In this document: positions 1-9,604 of the stretch, piece after piece | Layout of the letters: each line of letters opens with the position of its first letter | Position numbering within the stretch: the first letter of the stretch is position 1 | Assembly (NCBI GenBank): GCA_025766275.1 | Contig: JAFKAC010000053.1 | Location: 1-64,000 of the forward strand | Length of the DNA stretch: 64,000 nt | Direction: 5' to 3' | Source of the DNA: Lactarius indigo | Taxonomy: Eukaryota > Basidiomycota > Agaricomycetes > Russulales > Russulaceae | Translations under genes and position numbers: made by a program | Notes under the pieces: generated by a model | Database searches by the model: none | Told to the model about the DNA's origin: nothing | Seen by the model: only the letters and a program-made list of their open reading frames with translations

Positions 1-11
1 AACGTACCTAT

Positions 12-1586
12 ATGGAGGAGTTTATTCCTAGGATTGGCCCTTACCTGCGCTGCCTCCTCGATTCTGAGGGCGTCCCTGCTATGACAACGTGTCAGAGCTG
101 CATGTCTGCTCCATTTGAGTGGAGGTGCACTGAATGCTTTCCTACTCTGGTGCTCTGCAAGGAGTGTTGCCGAAAGTCCCACCAGCGGCTCCCTTTCCAC
201 AGGGTCCAGAGATGGACAGGAAAATACTTTATTTCATCTTGGATGCAGGAGGTTGGGGTAAGCTTGCGTCTTGGACACTCTGGAGATTTATGCCCCAATC
301 AATTGAATCAAAGCGTGCGTTGCGAATCCTTTTATATTTTAAATCACATCCCAATCGATACAGTCACAGATGGACTGCGACGATGAAGACCGCCAGGTCG
401 GCAGCCAAAATGAATATGACACAGCTGCCGACTTTGGCTTCGGCACAGCTGCCGACCTTGGTTTCAACAACTCAAAACCTGGTCGTCGTGACAAAGACGG
501 AAACCCAATCATTACTGTTATTGATAGGTCTGGTGTTCATGATATTGGTGTCAGCTGGTGCTGCTGCCCTGAAGCTCCCAAGCACGACATGCAGTTGATG
601 ACGGCAGGGCTCTTTCCAGCTACATTTCGCAACCCAAGGACAGCATTTACCTTCCGGGTGCTAGAAGACTTCCATTTGGATAATCTTGAATGCAAGACAA
701 CTCCGAGCCAGTTTTTCAGTCGCCTAAGGAGACTCACAAATGATGAGTTTCCGAATACAGTGCCGGTAGGAGGATTTACAAGCCTATCTGCTGACGGTAA
801 ACTAAGTGGAATACTTAGGACCGATATCGGGAGCTTCTGAGGGCCTGCCGACAGTGGAGAGTGCTCATTTCCCGAAAGCGATTTGGTTTTGGGTATGGAG
901 GGGATGAAGAACAGAAGTCAGGATCGATGGCTATATTTTGTGCTTTGTGTGCACAACCCGGGATCAACCTCCCTGAAGATTGGAGAGAGTATGAAAATAG
1001 GTGCGTTAATAGACATCAGTACCTGGCAGCTGCCGACATATATCACTTTAGCGACGTCCTTTTTATGCGAGGTTTCATGATGGATGGCAACTTCCAGGCA
1101 GAGCACATGAAGATGAGAAATCCAGAGAATGATATTCCACTTTCCGAAGGCACAGGGTTCATGGTCAGCCGAGAACCATACGAATCACATCTGAAATCGG
1201 CAGTTGAGAGGCGGCAGGTCGGTACTACATCTTGTATTTCGGCAGAGGAAAGCTCACACTCAAGCAGAGGTCGACATGCCATGATCACCGTGCAGTAAAT
1301 AATGTAAACAAGCATAGCTCACACCTTGAATCAACTGGAATCGGCGCCACAGCCTGTATTCATGGGGCCTTTGTCCCTGATTCTGTTGTTGACTTTCAAA
1401 AGGGAGAAGCGTGAGTTTTCATATTTATCAATATATGCTAGGTGAAAACCAACCTCCAAAAGCCAGAAGAACATGGACTACTCCATTTTCAAGGCCCTTA
1501 ACTTTAATATGGAGGGAATAGAGGCCGCCCTCATCTGCTACGATGTTATGTGTCAATGGAGTGTTCATATGGCGGAGAGGGTTGTC
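12..1586 (+). pseudogene. KDZ transposase gene, 5' half (CxC2 cysteine-cluster domain), split by Gyp1
   Basis: This is the N-terminal half of a Kyakuja-Dileera-Zisupton transposase, the DDE enzyme of a large eukaryotic DNA transposon class. An early cysteine/histidine cluster (WRCTECF, LCKECCRKSH) followed by PFHRVQRW and LGHSG matches the CxC2-like domain. Later family blocks are GLFPATF, TAFTFRVLEDFH, LRRLT, CALCAQPGINLPEDW, MDGNF, STGIGA, VPDSVVDFQKGEA and ICYDVMCQW. Reading is continuous only if introns are removed at 315-363, 766-818, 1001-1051, 1218-1267 and 1411-1462. All are 49-53 bp with GT...AG ends and compatible phases, so the gene looks intact up to the insertion. The frame is open to base 3, so the true start probably lies outside the window. 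The coding sequence stops at the Gyp1 target site and resumes at 9605. Confidence 0.88.
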
Positions 1587-1591
1587 GGCAG

Positions 1592-2367
1592 TGTAGCGGT
1601 ATGACTTATCGCGTACAACTAGACCAAGGTGAAGGTAAGTGAACTGAACTGGTATACACCCAAGCCTAGCGCGGAGACAAGTCACGCGCCAAACGTACAG
1701 TCACTGCGGAGAATAGACACACGTGAGGTCTTTATACAAGACCAAAGGTCAGGTGATCACGCAGTGGCACGCTGAGTGGAGAACCAAGAGGACAAGTTAA
1801 CATTGGAGAAGGTAAGGGAATACAAGGGATAATACGCACCTGAGTGGAGAACCAAGAGGACAAGTTGGTTCCACTCAGGACGCTACATGAGGGTTTATAT
1901 ACAGTGCTGCGGCTGAGTTCGAATTACTACTGAACCTTGTTACTAAAGGTATGTGTAATAGTAATGAGTCAGACGCTGACGCGTCGTGTCTAATAATAGC
2001 GTTATCTATTGTGCTGACTGATGCACAGTCATTAACGCTGACAGAACAATGACGTGTCCTTATCTATGATTCATAACCCTATAACAACGTAGTCTAGAAC
2101 TATCTAGAATGTTCCCTGCTTATCGTCCAATGAGAAACTATTGTACTAATGAGGAAAGTGACCTTAAGAGGTATCATCCAATAAGGAAGTTACTGTCCCA
2201 GGGTCACGTGCTTATGAGTGCACATGTTGGCATCACGTGACTAACCATCTTATCATATCTAATGATAAGGACTTGGATGTTTTGACACAACGTTGAAGGC
2301 TCGTATCTTCACCAAATAATTCTGGAAAAATACAGAAAAATAAGGCAAAAATAGAGCGTCCGTGACA
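1592..2367 (-). repeat. Gyp1 3' LTR (776 bp)
   Basis: It has TG...CA ends and matches 8829-9604 over its whole length apart from about three substitutions (for example GCCAAACG versus GCCGAACG). It includes a TATATAAA on the minus strand and two copies of AGGACAAGTT on the plus strand. Confidence 0.95.
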
Positions 2368-2381
2368 TCACCCCCCTCCTT
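2368..2381 (-). promoter_or_regulatory. Gyp1 polypurine tract
   Basis: On the minus strand the 14 bases before the 3' LTR read AAGGAGGGGGGTGA. This purine run in the expected place would prime plus-strand DNA synthesis. Confidence 0.75.
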
Positions 2382-5300
2382 AAGGGTCGACGTCCGCGTT
2401 GGCCAATGTATCCACATGATGAGCTTGCCAAGGCAAGGACGCGTAAATGAGAGCCGCTATTTTTCTAGGCGCGCCCGGGTTCGAGGAATGGAATTCCTTA
2501 ACCACATCAGGGGCATGTGCTAGGTTTTTAGCCGGTTCCCATGTGTCCTCACCCTCACCATATCCTTTCCAACGGACGAGGTATTTAAGAGTACGACCAA
2601 AGAGTTTAGAATCTCTTATATGGTCGACTTCATACTCTTCTTCTCCCTCGACCGTTACTGGATCGGGTGGTGGAGGCGTGAGCCCATTGACTTCGTTTCC
2701 TTTGTATGGAGAGAGACGGTCTACATGAAATACATCATGGATCCGTAATGCAGGGGGTAGTGCAAGCTTGTAGTCGACATCACTTATGACTTTAGTGACT
2801 TCAAATGGGCCTAGTTGCTTTGGTCCCAATTTGGACGACTGCTGATGTATCTTTATTTGCTTAGCTTGCAACCAGACTTTATCCCCGACGTTAAAGGAGT
2901 ATGGTTTAGTCCTTTGTTCAATGTCTGTCTGCATTCGCCTTTTACTTAGGCGTAGAGCCGCCTCTGCATCCTTGCGAGCGGAAACTAAGTGCTGAAGGCG
3001 CTTGTCGAGCAATGGAATACCTGTAGGTCTACCAGCAGGAATAGTGAAGTCCGGCGTGAAGCCGTATAGTAGTTCAAAGGGAGTATGTCCCGTAGCTGAG
3101 TTGAGTCTACTATTGACAACAAATTCCGCTGTAGGAAGCAGGTCTGCCCAATCATCCTGTCTCTTGCTAATGAACATGCGCAAATATATTTCAACTTCTT
3201 GATTTTTGCGCTCGACCTGTCCATTAGCTTGAGGGTGATAGGCTGTAGTTAGACCTGCGTCTATTCCAAGTCGCTTATAAAGGGCACGCATACTTCGCGC
3301 TGCAAATTGGGGTCCTCTGTCGCTTATAACTTTGCGAGGGATCCCATGCAGGGGGAAGACTTGTTCAAAGTAGATGGATGCCACCCCATCAGCCGTAATT
3401 TGAGAGGTCACGGGGAACAGATGAATCTGCTTGGTGTAATGATCTACGATATTTAAGATCATATCCTTCCCACGTGACATAGGCAGAGGACCGATTAGAT
3501 CGATCCCGACTATCTGCCACGGTCCCTCAGGTACTTCTTGCGGCTGAATGGTTGCTTTGGGGTGCAGATCTTTGCGATACCGTTGGCATTGATCGCATCC
3601 TTCTACGTATGAGGCAATAAAGCCTGCCATGCGTGGCCACCAATAATAGCGACTAACTAGCTCTATGGTTCCATTCTTCCCAGGATGTCCGGTAGTGACC
3701 GAGTCATGGCAAGACTTTACCACGTCTTTACGAAGGGCACGATCATTTGGGACATATAATTTACCTCGGTGGTAAATGAAACCATCTTCTTCCTCCCACA
3801 TTAAGATGCCATCGGTGAGAGCCTTTGGAGCGGTCTTAGATATACTTTTAAGACCCTCTATGACTTCGGCTTCTCTTATGGATGCAAGCTTAATGCGACT
3901 TCCTAAAGAGTCTATTTCAGGGACGAAGTGCGCTCTAGCGGCAGCTAGGAAATGCTCAGGTTTTAGTACCTGGACTTGGCGGTTATCTTCAGAATCTCGG
4001 ACTTGGTCTCGTGAAAAACGACTTAATGCATCGGCTTGCATAGATTCCCCTTTTTTATAAGTGATTTTGAAGGCGAACCGACTTAAGAATAGGGCCCATT
4101 GAGCTTGACGCCTATTTAAGTCTTTCATGGTTGCCCACCATTCCATATTCTTATGGTCGGTGATCACTTCAAAGGAGATGCCTTCGAGGAAATGTCTCCA
4201 ATCCTCTAGGGCGCGGATTAAGCCGAGCATTTCTCTGTCGTATATTTCGTAATTGCGTTCTTCTTTACTCATGGACTGTGAGCGATACGCAATGGGGTGC
4301 CAGAGACCATCCGGGTATTTCTGAGTTAGAATACCGCCAGTAGCAAATCCTGAGGCATCTACCTCGACTCTAGTTGGAAGGTTCGGATCGTAAACCTTAA
4401 GAATAGGTTCTTGTACGAAACGTTCCTTCAACCTGTCAAAGGCTTTCTGCTGTTCAGACTGCCATATCCAAGGAGTATCTTTCTTAGTAAGGTCATGAAG
4501 GGGTCGGGCAATAGCCGCGAAGTCCTTGATGAACCTCCTATAGAAATTGGCGAACCCGATAAAAGCTCTAACTTCTTTGAGCGTAGTCGGGGTTGGCCAC
4601 TCCTTTACTGCAGAGACCTTGCCAGGGTCCATCTGCACTTCTCCGGGACGGATAATCATCCCAAGATACTCCATTTCCTGCTTTTCAAAATCGCACTTCT
4701 CAGGCTTGAGATAGAGGTCGTATTGCTCTAACCTTGTCAACACCTCGCGTACTATCTTGCGATGGTGTTTTAGGTTATCACTGTAGATAAGAATATCATC
4801 CATATAAACAGCGACCTCTCCTTGTGCGATCAGATCAGCAAAGACGGCGTTCATTAAGGCTTGGAAAGTGGCAGGGCTATTAGTCATGCCGAAGTACATG
4901 ACTTTTGGCTCATATAGACCCCTATTGGTGACAATCGCACCTTTCCATTCGTCGCCTTCTTTGATGCGGATGTTATGATATCCCCATCGAACGTCGAATT
5001 TAGTGAAGTATTGAGCTCCCTTAAGCCTATTAATGATATCGGCAGCGAGTGGAAGGGGGTATCGGTTCTTAATGGTAATTTTGTTAAGACGCCGATAGTC
5101 TTGGACCAGACGGAGCTTGCCGTCCTTTTTCTTGATGAAAAATACAGGGGATGCCATAGGTGACTTAGATGGCACTAAATATCCTTTCCCTATATGTTCA
5201 TCTAAGAATTTGTCCAATTCTACTTGCTCGCTGGGTGACATGGGATACGTTTTGACCTTCCAGTGTTTAACTGCTTCTGGTTCAAGGTCTATGGCGTGGT

Positions 5301-6276
5301 CCCATGGCTGGTGCTCAGGGAGTCTCTGGGATTCTTCCTCAGAGAAGACTTTTGCGAAGTCACGATAGTGCTCGGGGACCATTTCTTTGAAGGTTTTCTT
5401 AGGTTTGGAGGTTATCGCTTTCTCGGCAATCTGCTGAGAGTACGTGAAACCAGCCAAGCAGAAAACTTCGTCAGAGACTGTGTCCAACACTTTCTCTGCA
5501 AGGAGACGGCGACGTTCCATACGGTTCGCCATAATGCGCGTCACCTCTATCTCTATCTCCGGTGCGGCTATTTCAGCGCTGGAGTTGAGACGCATAGTGC
5601 CTTCCTGCCAGTCTATGTGCGGGTTCCGATGTCTGAGCCAAGGCAGTCCCAATATAACTCGTTCTGGGCCTAGTGAAGTGACCATAAAGTCGAACTTTTC
5701 TGCACTAGGGCCGACTTTAAGAACGAGTGTTACTTTATGGGTGATACTGCCGGCTTCATTGAGTGTCCCATCGATATTGTATAATGTAATGGGGTACTCT
5801 AGCGGAACTTGCAACATCTTGTGGCGGTCAGCGTACTTTTTGTCCAGGAACAACGAAGTTGCTCCGGAGTCTACCATGGCTGCTACTTTTACAGTACGAT
5901 GACGTCCTTGTAATTCAACAGAAATATGAAAATGAGATCTGCTATCTTTTGTTTCGGGAATGATACATGAAGAAAGCGCTGCATCAGAAATCATCACTTG
6001 CGGCGCTGCTACAAATTGTGGAGCAATCGGAACACTAATACTATTGTTCATCTCCGAGGCAGATGTAGATTTAGAATCAGAACAGGAAGCCGAGACATCA
6101 CTACTATCGACATTACAGGCAGAAACAAAGTGGTACGTAGGAATTACAGATTGGTCCGAGTCTGAAACGAGGCGAGATCGTAGGCATATCTTACAACTAC
6201 ACGAGGCCGAGTCAACCGTATCTGTTTTACAGGGGGAGTCCGCAGCTATGACTACCCCTGGATCTAAAAAGCCGCT
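2380..6276 (-). CDS. pol: Gyp1 pol: protease-RT-RNase H-integrase-chromodomain polyprotein
   Basis: The frame is open from 6276 to a stop at 2380, with the first ATG at 6051, so the product is probably made as a Gag-Pol fusion. Residue numbers below count from that ATG. A retropepsin-type aspartic protease motif DSGATS lies near 62. RT follows with DYRRLNKITI and the catalytic YMDDILIYS near 415. RNase H begins around EVDASGF near 563. The integrase zinc-binding region (YYWWPRM, CDQCQRY) is near 790, and the catalytic acids are in DLIGPLP, SDRGPQF and QANGQVERKN (about 853-945). A chromodomain with KYLVRWKGYGEGEDTWEP is at about 1137-1175. It ends about 45 residues later, so it lacks the long post-chromodomain region of elements A and F. 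All active-site residues I could check are intact. Confidence 0.93.
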   Translation of the reverse strand, partial: SGFLDPGVVIAADSPCKTDTVDSASCSCKICLRSRLVSDSDQSVIPTYHFVSACNVDSSDVSASCSDSKSTSASEMNNSISVPIAPQFVAAPQVMISDAALSSCIIPETKDSRSHFHISVELQGRHRTVKVAAMVDSGATSLFLDKKYADRHKMLQVPLEYPITLYNIDGTLNEAGSITHKVTLVLKVGPSAEKFDFMVTSLGPERVILGLPWLRHRNPHIDWQEGTMRLNSSAEIAAPEIEIEVTRIMANRMERRRLLAEKVLDTVSDEVFCLAGFTYSQQIAEKAITSKPKKTFKEMVPEHYRDFAKVFSEEESQRLPEHQPWDHAIDLEPEAVKHWKVKTYPMSPSEQVELDKFLDEHIGKGYLVPSKSPMASPVFFIKKKDGKLRLVQDYRRLNKITIKNRYPLPLAADIINRLKGAQYFTKFDVRWGYHNIRIKEGDEWKGAIVTNRGLYEPKVMYFGMTNSPATFQALMNAVFADLIAQGEVAVYMDDILIYSDNLKHHRKIVREVLTRLEQYDLYLKPEKCDFEKQEMEYLGMIIRPGEVQMDPGKVSAVKEWPTPTTLKEVRAFIGFANFYRRFIKDFAAIARPLHDLTKKDTPWIWQSEQQKAFDRLKERFVQEPILKVYDPNLPTRVEVDASGFATGGILTQKYPDGLWHPIAYRSQSMSKEERNYEIYDREMLGLIRALEDWRHFLEGISFEVITDHKNMEWWATMKDLNRRQAQWALFLSRFAFKITYKKGESMQADALSRFSRDQVRDSEDNRQVQVLKPEHFLAAARAHFVPEIDSLGSRIKLASIREAEVIEGLKSISKTAPKALTDGILMWEEEDGFIYHRGKLYVPNDRALRKDVVKSCHDSVTTGHPGKNGTIELVSRYYWWPRMAGFIASYVEGCDQCQRYRKDLHPKATIQPQEVPEGPWQIVGIDLIGPLPMSRGKDMILNIVDHYTKQIHLFPVTSQITADGVASIYFEQVFPLHGIPRKVISDRGPQFAARSMRALYKRLGIDAGLTTAYHPQANGQVERKNQEVEIYLRMFISKRQDDWADLLPTAEFVVNSRLNSATGHTPFELLYGFTPDFTIPAGRPTGIPLLDKRLQHLVSARKDAEAALRLSKRRMQTDIEQRTKPYSFNVGDKVWLQAKQIKIHQQSSKLGPKQLGPFEVTKVISDVDYKLALPPALRIHDVFHVDRLSPYKGNEVNGLTPPPPDPVTVEGEEEYEVDHIRDSKLFGRTLKYLVRWKGYGEGEDTWEPAKNLAHAPDVVKEFHSSNPGAPRKIAALIYASLPWQAHHVDTLANADVDP
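6264..6276 (-). other. Gyp1 gag-pol overlap, candidate -1 frameshift site
   Basis: The gag stop TAG (6264-6266) is preceded on the minus strand by a run of five T (GGCTTTTTAG). Pol is in the -1 frame and open from 6276. A one-base backward slip on the U run reads directly into pol. It is not a perfect X XXY YYZ heptamer, so the mechanism is an inference. Confidence 0.55.
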
Positions 6277-7754
6277 TTAAGAGCGTTGATTTGCTCTTGT
6301 TGGGCTGTGAGCGCCGCCAATAACTTTGCCACGTCTGCCTGGGACGTATTGGCTTTGGGCGGTGCGGAGGTACTTGTTTGGGCGGTGGAAGCCGCCGACT
6401 GACTGGAAGAAGGTTGGGAGGGGGTCTCCTCACTACTGGCCGCAGCTTTCGCTTTGGCGGGTTTCCCCATGAATTTGAGCATGCAGACAGGTGCCCTATG
6501 TCCGACCTTTTGGCAATGGTGGCACACGTCGCGTTCGTGATTTCCATCCTTCTTTGAGTGGTCCTTGGACCCACACCCATAACACTTGCCTTGCATGTGT
6601 TTTTGATAGTCTTGCCGGGTCTTTCCGCTAGATGCGGGCTTGCTCGTGCCGGATCCCTGCTGACGTGATGCGTCAACTTGCATCGCGTCTGGATCGGACG
6701 GCTTGCCTGCAGGCAAGATCGACTGGCTGGACGAACCGCCCTTCTTCTCCGAGTCCCTCTGTCTCAGTCGCTGATCTAGCGACTGTGAGACCTGCTTGAG
6801 GTCGTCGAAGTCGACGTGGGCCTTGTCCGTCAAGGCTAAGGCATCTTTCACGCGGTCTGAGAGACCGTCGTAAAAGCGGGTGCGGAGGTCTGCTTTTGAC
6901 CATCCAGTCTGTCCAGAGTACTGTTCGAACACGGATCGGTACTCTGCAACCGATCCGCGGCCCTGTTTTGTCTTCTTCAGCTGCTCCCTCGCTGTTTCTG
7001 TGGTATCGAGGGGCGAAAACCGTCGGTTGAACTCTTTGACGAATTCGTCCCAAGAGCTGCCGAACGGGATGTTGTTTGACTGAAGTTGTTCGAGGTAAGG
7101 GAGAGCCCATGACTTGGCTTCCCCTTCCATGAGGTTAAGAACCGCCATAATCCAGCGGTCTTCTGCCCGGAAATACATGCCCTGGGCCGGGTCCCAGGTG
7201 TTCATAGCGTCCTGCTGTGAGCCTGCCCAATTATGGAAGGCTGCAAGGAAGTGACGGGCATCTGTAGAGTTGCCTTTCCCATCCCATGCTTTGGGACGGG
7301 CCACTACTTCCTTGTGTTTAGGGCTGGGCTTGGCCGCGGTTGCTGAAACTTGTGCGGTCAAGTCCGTGACCTTTTGTGTAAGTATGCCGACTACCTGGCC
7401 TAGATCGCTGATGAGGCGAAGGCAGTCGTTGAGGGTTGGGGGCGGAGCAGGAGCTGTTGGTGTGGCGGGAGCGGCGGCGGCGGCGGACATCTTATCTAAC
7501 TCGTCTTGTCTTTTTCTTTCCTCGTACTTTTTGATCGACTCCCGTCTGTCTTCGATGAGGCGAAGCTGTTCGTCTTCGTCGAAGTCGTCCCAGTTGTCGA
7601 AGTTCTTGATCCACTCTTTTTCTTCTTTAGAGAGGATCGTTCTGTACTTGGACGTTACTCCTGTGGGATACTGAGCTTGAGCTTGTGCTGCTCTCTGTTT
7701 CCCTTTGGGAGCTATCGTGGGAGTGGATGGATGGGGGAGGAGAAAGTTCGGGGA
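6264..7754 (-). CDS. gag: Gyp1 gag (capsid/nucleocapsid)
   Basis: This is the structural protein of the virus-like particle. The first ATG is at 7490 (408 aa downstream), but the same frame stays open to 7754 with a charged, clearly protein-like sequence (KEEKEWIKNF, EDRRESIKKYEERK). The central part resembles the retrotransposon Gag family (MEGEAKSWALPYLEQL, FVKEFNRRFSPLDTTETAREQL). A cysteine/histidine cluster of two zinc-knuckle-like motifs (CYGCGSKDH, CHHCQKVGH) is followed by a Ser/Ala/Gln-rich tail. No ATG occurs between 7490 and 7754, so upstream residues probably come from the overlapping frame at 7630-8307. Its stop sits in the frameshift signal leading into pol. Confidence 0.85.
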   Translation of the reverse strand, partial: SPNFLLPHPSTPTIAPKGKQRAAQAQAQYPTGVTSKYRTILSKEEKEWIKNFDNWDDFDEDEQLRLIEDRRESIKKYEERKRQDELDKMSAAAAAPATPTAPAPPPTLNDCLRLISDLGQVVGILTQKVTDLTAQVSATAAKPSPKHKEVVARPKAWDGKGNSTDARHFLAAFHNWAGSQQDAMNTWDPAQGMYFRAEDRWIMAVLNLMEGEAKSWALPYLEQLQSNNIPFGSSWDEFVKEFNRRFSPLDTTETAREQLKKTKQGRGSVAEYRSVFEQYSGQTGWSKADLRTRFYDGLSDRVKDALALTDKAHVDFDDLKQVSQSLDQRLRQRDSEKKGGSSSQSILPAGKPSDPDAMQVDASRQQGSGTSKPASSGKTRQDYQKHMQGKCYGCGSKDHSKKDGNHERDVCHHCQKVGHRAPVCMLKFMGKPAKAKAAASSEETPSQPSSSQSAASTAQTSTSAPPKANTSQADVAKLLAALTAQQEQINALKAAF

Positions 7755-8307
7755 CTAAAGCTGCCGCGAAGGCGATCAGCTGAGGGACGGTGAAAGGGGT
7801 GCCTGCAACAAGGCCAAATGCTCCGTAAAGTTCTAGGAGGGCGAAACGAAACTCTCTGTCGTAATAGATGGCACGGACGTATGCTTCCGCGTCGTTTTGG
7901 GGTTCGCCTTCTAGAGAGAACCTGTAGTGGACTTCTTCACCAGCAAAGACTTCTTGCTGATAAATTATGTGGGGGTCGTCAACGAGTGTCTCGTTGGAGG
8001 AGGAGTGCGCCGAGTGATAAGAGTGCTCCGAAGCTGCTGTCGGAGTTGGAGATGCGAAACGGGGTGAAGGGATCGGGTCAGAGGACGATTGACCTGCTCC
8101 CTGTACGTGTAGCGATGCCGAAGCAGAGGCTAAGTTTGGAGTGAAATATGAACGTGGGGGTGACGGGGGCGCTGGGACAGGGAGAACTGTTTCCTGTCTC
8201 CTCCGAAAGATACGTCGAAGACGCTGACGAACGTTCGCAAATATGCGAGGCAGTTTGGAAATGGGAGGTGGTAATATATGACGACGTGTTACGACGACCG
8301 CGAAACG
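7630..8307 (-). CDS. Gyp1 N-terminal gag extension, no ATG, one frame off from gag
   Basis: Between the primer site and gag an open frame of 226 codons lacks any methionine. It looks genuinely coding: a basic start (NVRQRLRRIFRRRQE), a Pro/Ser-rich linker, then a folded-looking block (IIYQQEVFAGEEVHYRFSL, EAYVRAIYYDREFRFALLEL, LVAGTPFTVPQLIAFAAAL). It overlaps the gag frame over 7630-7754, and a +1 step in the C-rich stretch near 7720-7740 (plus-strand coordinates) would join the two smoothly. Either the copy carries a 1-base indel or the join is programmed. The start may be non-AUG or supplied by splicing. I cannot match this region to a named domain. Confidence 0.6.
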
Positions 8308-8816
8308 CTAAGTCGAAGGTGATTAGAGAGTCCGATCAAGCAAGACCAATACACAGTGGTGTTTCACACTGCGCGAGGCTGCGGCGATAATGGAACACTC
8401 AGGAATGGGGTAATGGGTTTGTGCAAGAACACAAGGCTGTCTGCCGCAGTCTCCTCGACCTATTGGCTGCCTCTCACGCCGAAGCGCTCTCAAACTTTTC
8501 TGTTTACTTCGCGTACAGCTGTCGCAGGCTAGGCCTGGCAGGCTTCTCTTCCACTTGCAGCTTATCTGGCGTGGTGACCAGTTCTGCAAGCAGTACCCAA
8601 GCGTTCTACTGATGACCAGATAGAACGCCTATAGGCAAGCACAATCTATGCCGACTTTACGGACAATAGAGTTGTACCAAGATAGCGCAGATTCTGCGTA
8701 CGAAGGTCCACAGGCAAAGAGTGAGGTGTGTGACACAAGGGACTTGTGGTCGTCAACCACCTAAAGGGATAACGGGAAAACGCCGGTAAACAAGAGTGAA
8801 GAGGCGTGTGAAAAGG
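8308..8816 (-). other. Gyp1 leader, no convincing coding
   Basis: These are about 500 bases between the primer site and the gag extension. Short open frames occur on both strands but none has recognisable protein character. Presumably this is the 5' untranslated/packaging region. Confidence 0.45.
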
Positions 8817-8826
8817 AACTTGTCCT
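8817..8826 (-). promoter_or_regulatory. Gyp1 self-priming primer-binding site
   Basis: Two bases inside the 5' LTR the minus strand reads AGGACAAGTT. Its exact complement, AACTTGTCCT, occurs in the LTR starting at 9103, 35 nt downstream of a minus-strand TATATAAA (9131-9138). This is the arrangement of Tf1-type self-primed elements, where the mRNA 5' end folds back as primer. Confidence 0.65.
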
Positions 8827-8828
8827 AA

Positions 8829-9604
8829 TGTAGCGGTATGACTTATAGCGTACAACTAGACCAAGGTGAAGGTAAGTGAACTGAACTGGTATACACCCAA
8901 GCCTAGCGCGGAGACAAGTCACGCGCCGAACGTACAGTCACTGCAGAGAATAGACACACGTGAGGTCTTTATACAAGACCAAAGGTCAGGTGATCACGCA
9001 GTGGCACGCTGAGTGGAGAACCAAGAGGACAAGTTAACATTGGAGAAGGTAAGGGAATACAAGGGATAATACGCACCTGAGTGGAGAACCAAGAGGACAA
9101 GTTGGTTCCACTCAGGACGCTACATGAGGGTTTATATACAGTGCTGCGGCTGAGTTCGAATTACTACTGAACCTTGTTACTAAAGGTATGTGTAATAGTA
9201 ATGAGTCAGACGCTGACGCGTCGTGTCTAATAATAGCGTTATCTATTGTGCTGACTGATGCACAGTCATTAACGCTGACAGAACAATGACGTGTCCTTAT
9301 CTATGATTCATAACCCTATAACAACGTAGTCTAGAACTATCTAGAATGTTCCCTGCTTATCGTCCAATGAGAAACTATTGTACTAATGAGGAAAGTGACC
9401 TTAAGAGGTATCATCCAATAAGGAAGTTACTGTCCCAGGGTCACGTGCTTATGAGTGCACATGTTGGCATCACGTGACTAACCATCTTATCATATCTAAT
9501 GATAAGGACTTGGATGTTTTGACACAACGTTGAAGGCTCGTATCTTCACCAAATAATTCTGGAAAAATACAGAAAAATAAGGCAAAAATAGAGCGTCCGT
9601 GACA
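8829..9604 (-). repeat. Gyp1 5' LTR (776 bp) with core promoter
   Basis: This is the promoter-bearing LTR. Minus-strand TATATAAA lies at 9131-9138, with the predicted start near 9103. It is flanked on the right by the TSD GGCAG (9605-9609). Confidence 0.95.

Larger units (their letters stand above)
1592..9604 (-). mobile_element. Gyp1: near-complete Ty3/Gypsy chromovirus, 8,013 bp
   Basis: Two 776-bp direct LTRs flank gag and pol on the minus strand. The element begins TGTAGCGG and ends CCGTGACA, and is bracketed by a perfect 5-bp TSD, GGCAG, at 1587-1591 and 9605-9609. Removing element plus one TSD rejoins the KDZ codons. By eye I count only three single-base differences between the LTRs, so insertion is recent. 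Order in the transcript sense: 5' LTR, self-complementary primer site, N-terminal gag extension, gag with zinc-knuckle cysteines, pol with protease-RT-RNase H-integrase-chromodomain, polypurine tract, 3' LTR. Pol has no internal stop; whether Gag is functional depends on the frame junction near 7.7 kb. Confidence 0.95.

Noticed and set aside
7270..8144. Plus-strand open frames opposite the Gyp1 gag and leader
   Set aside because: They mirror the Ser/Pro/Glu-rich minus-strand coding sequence, which shows real protein motifs; the plus frames do not.
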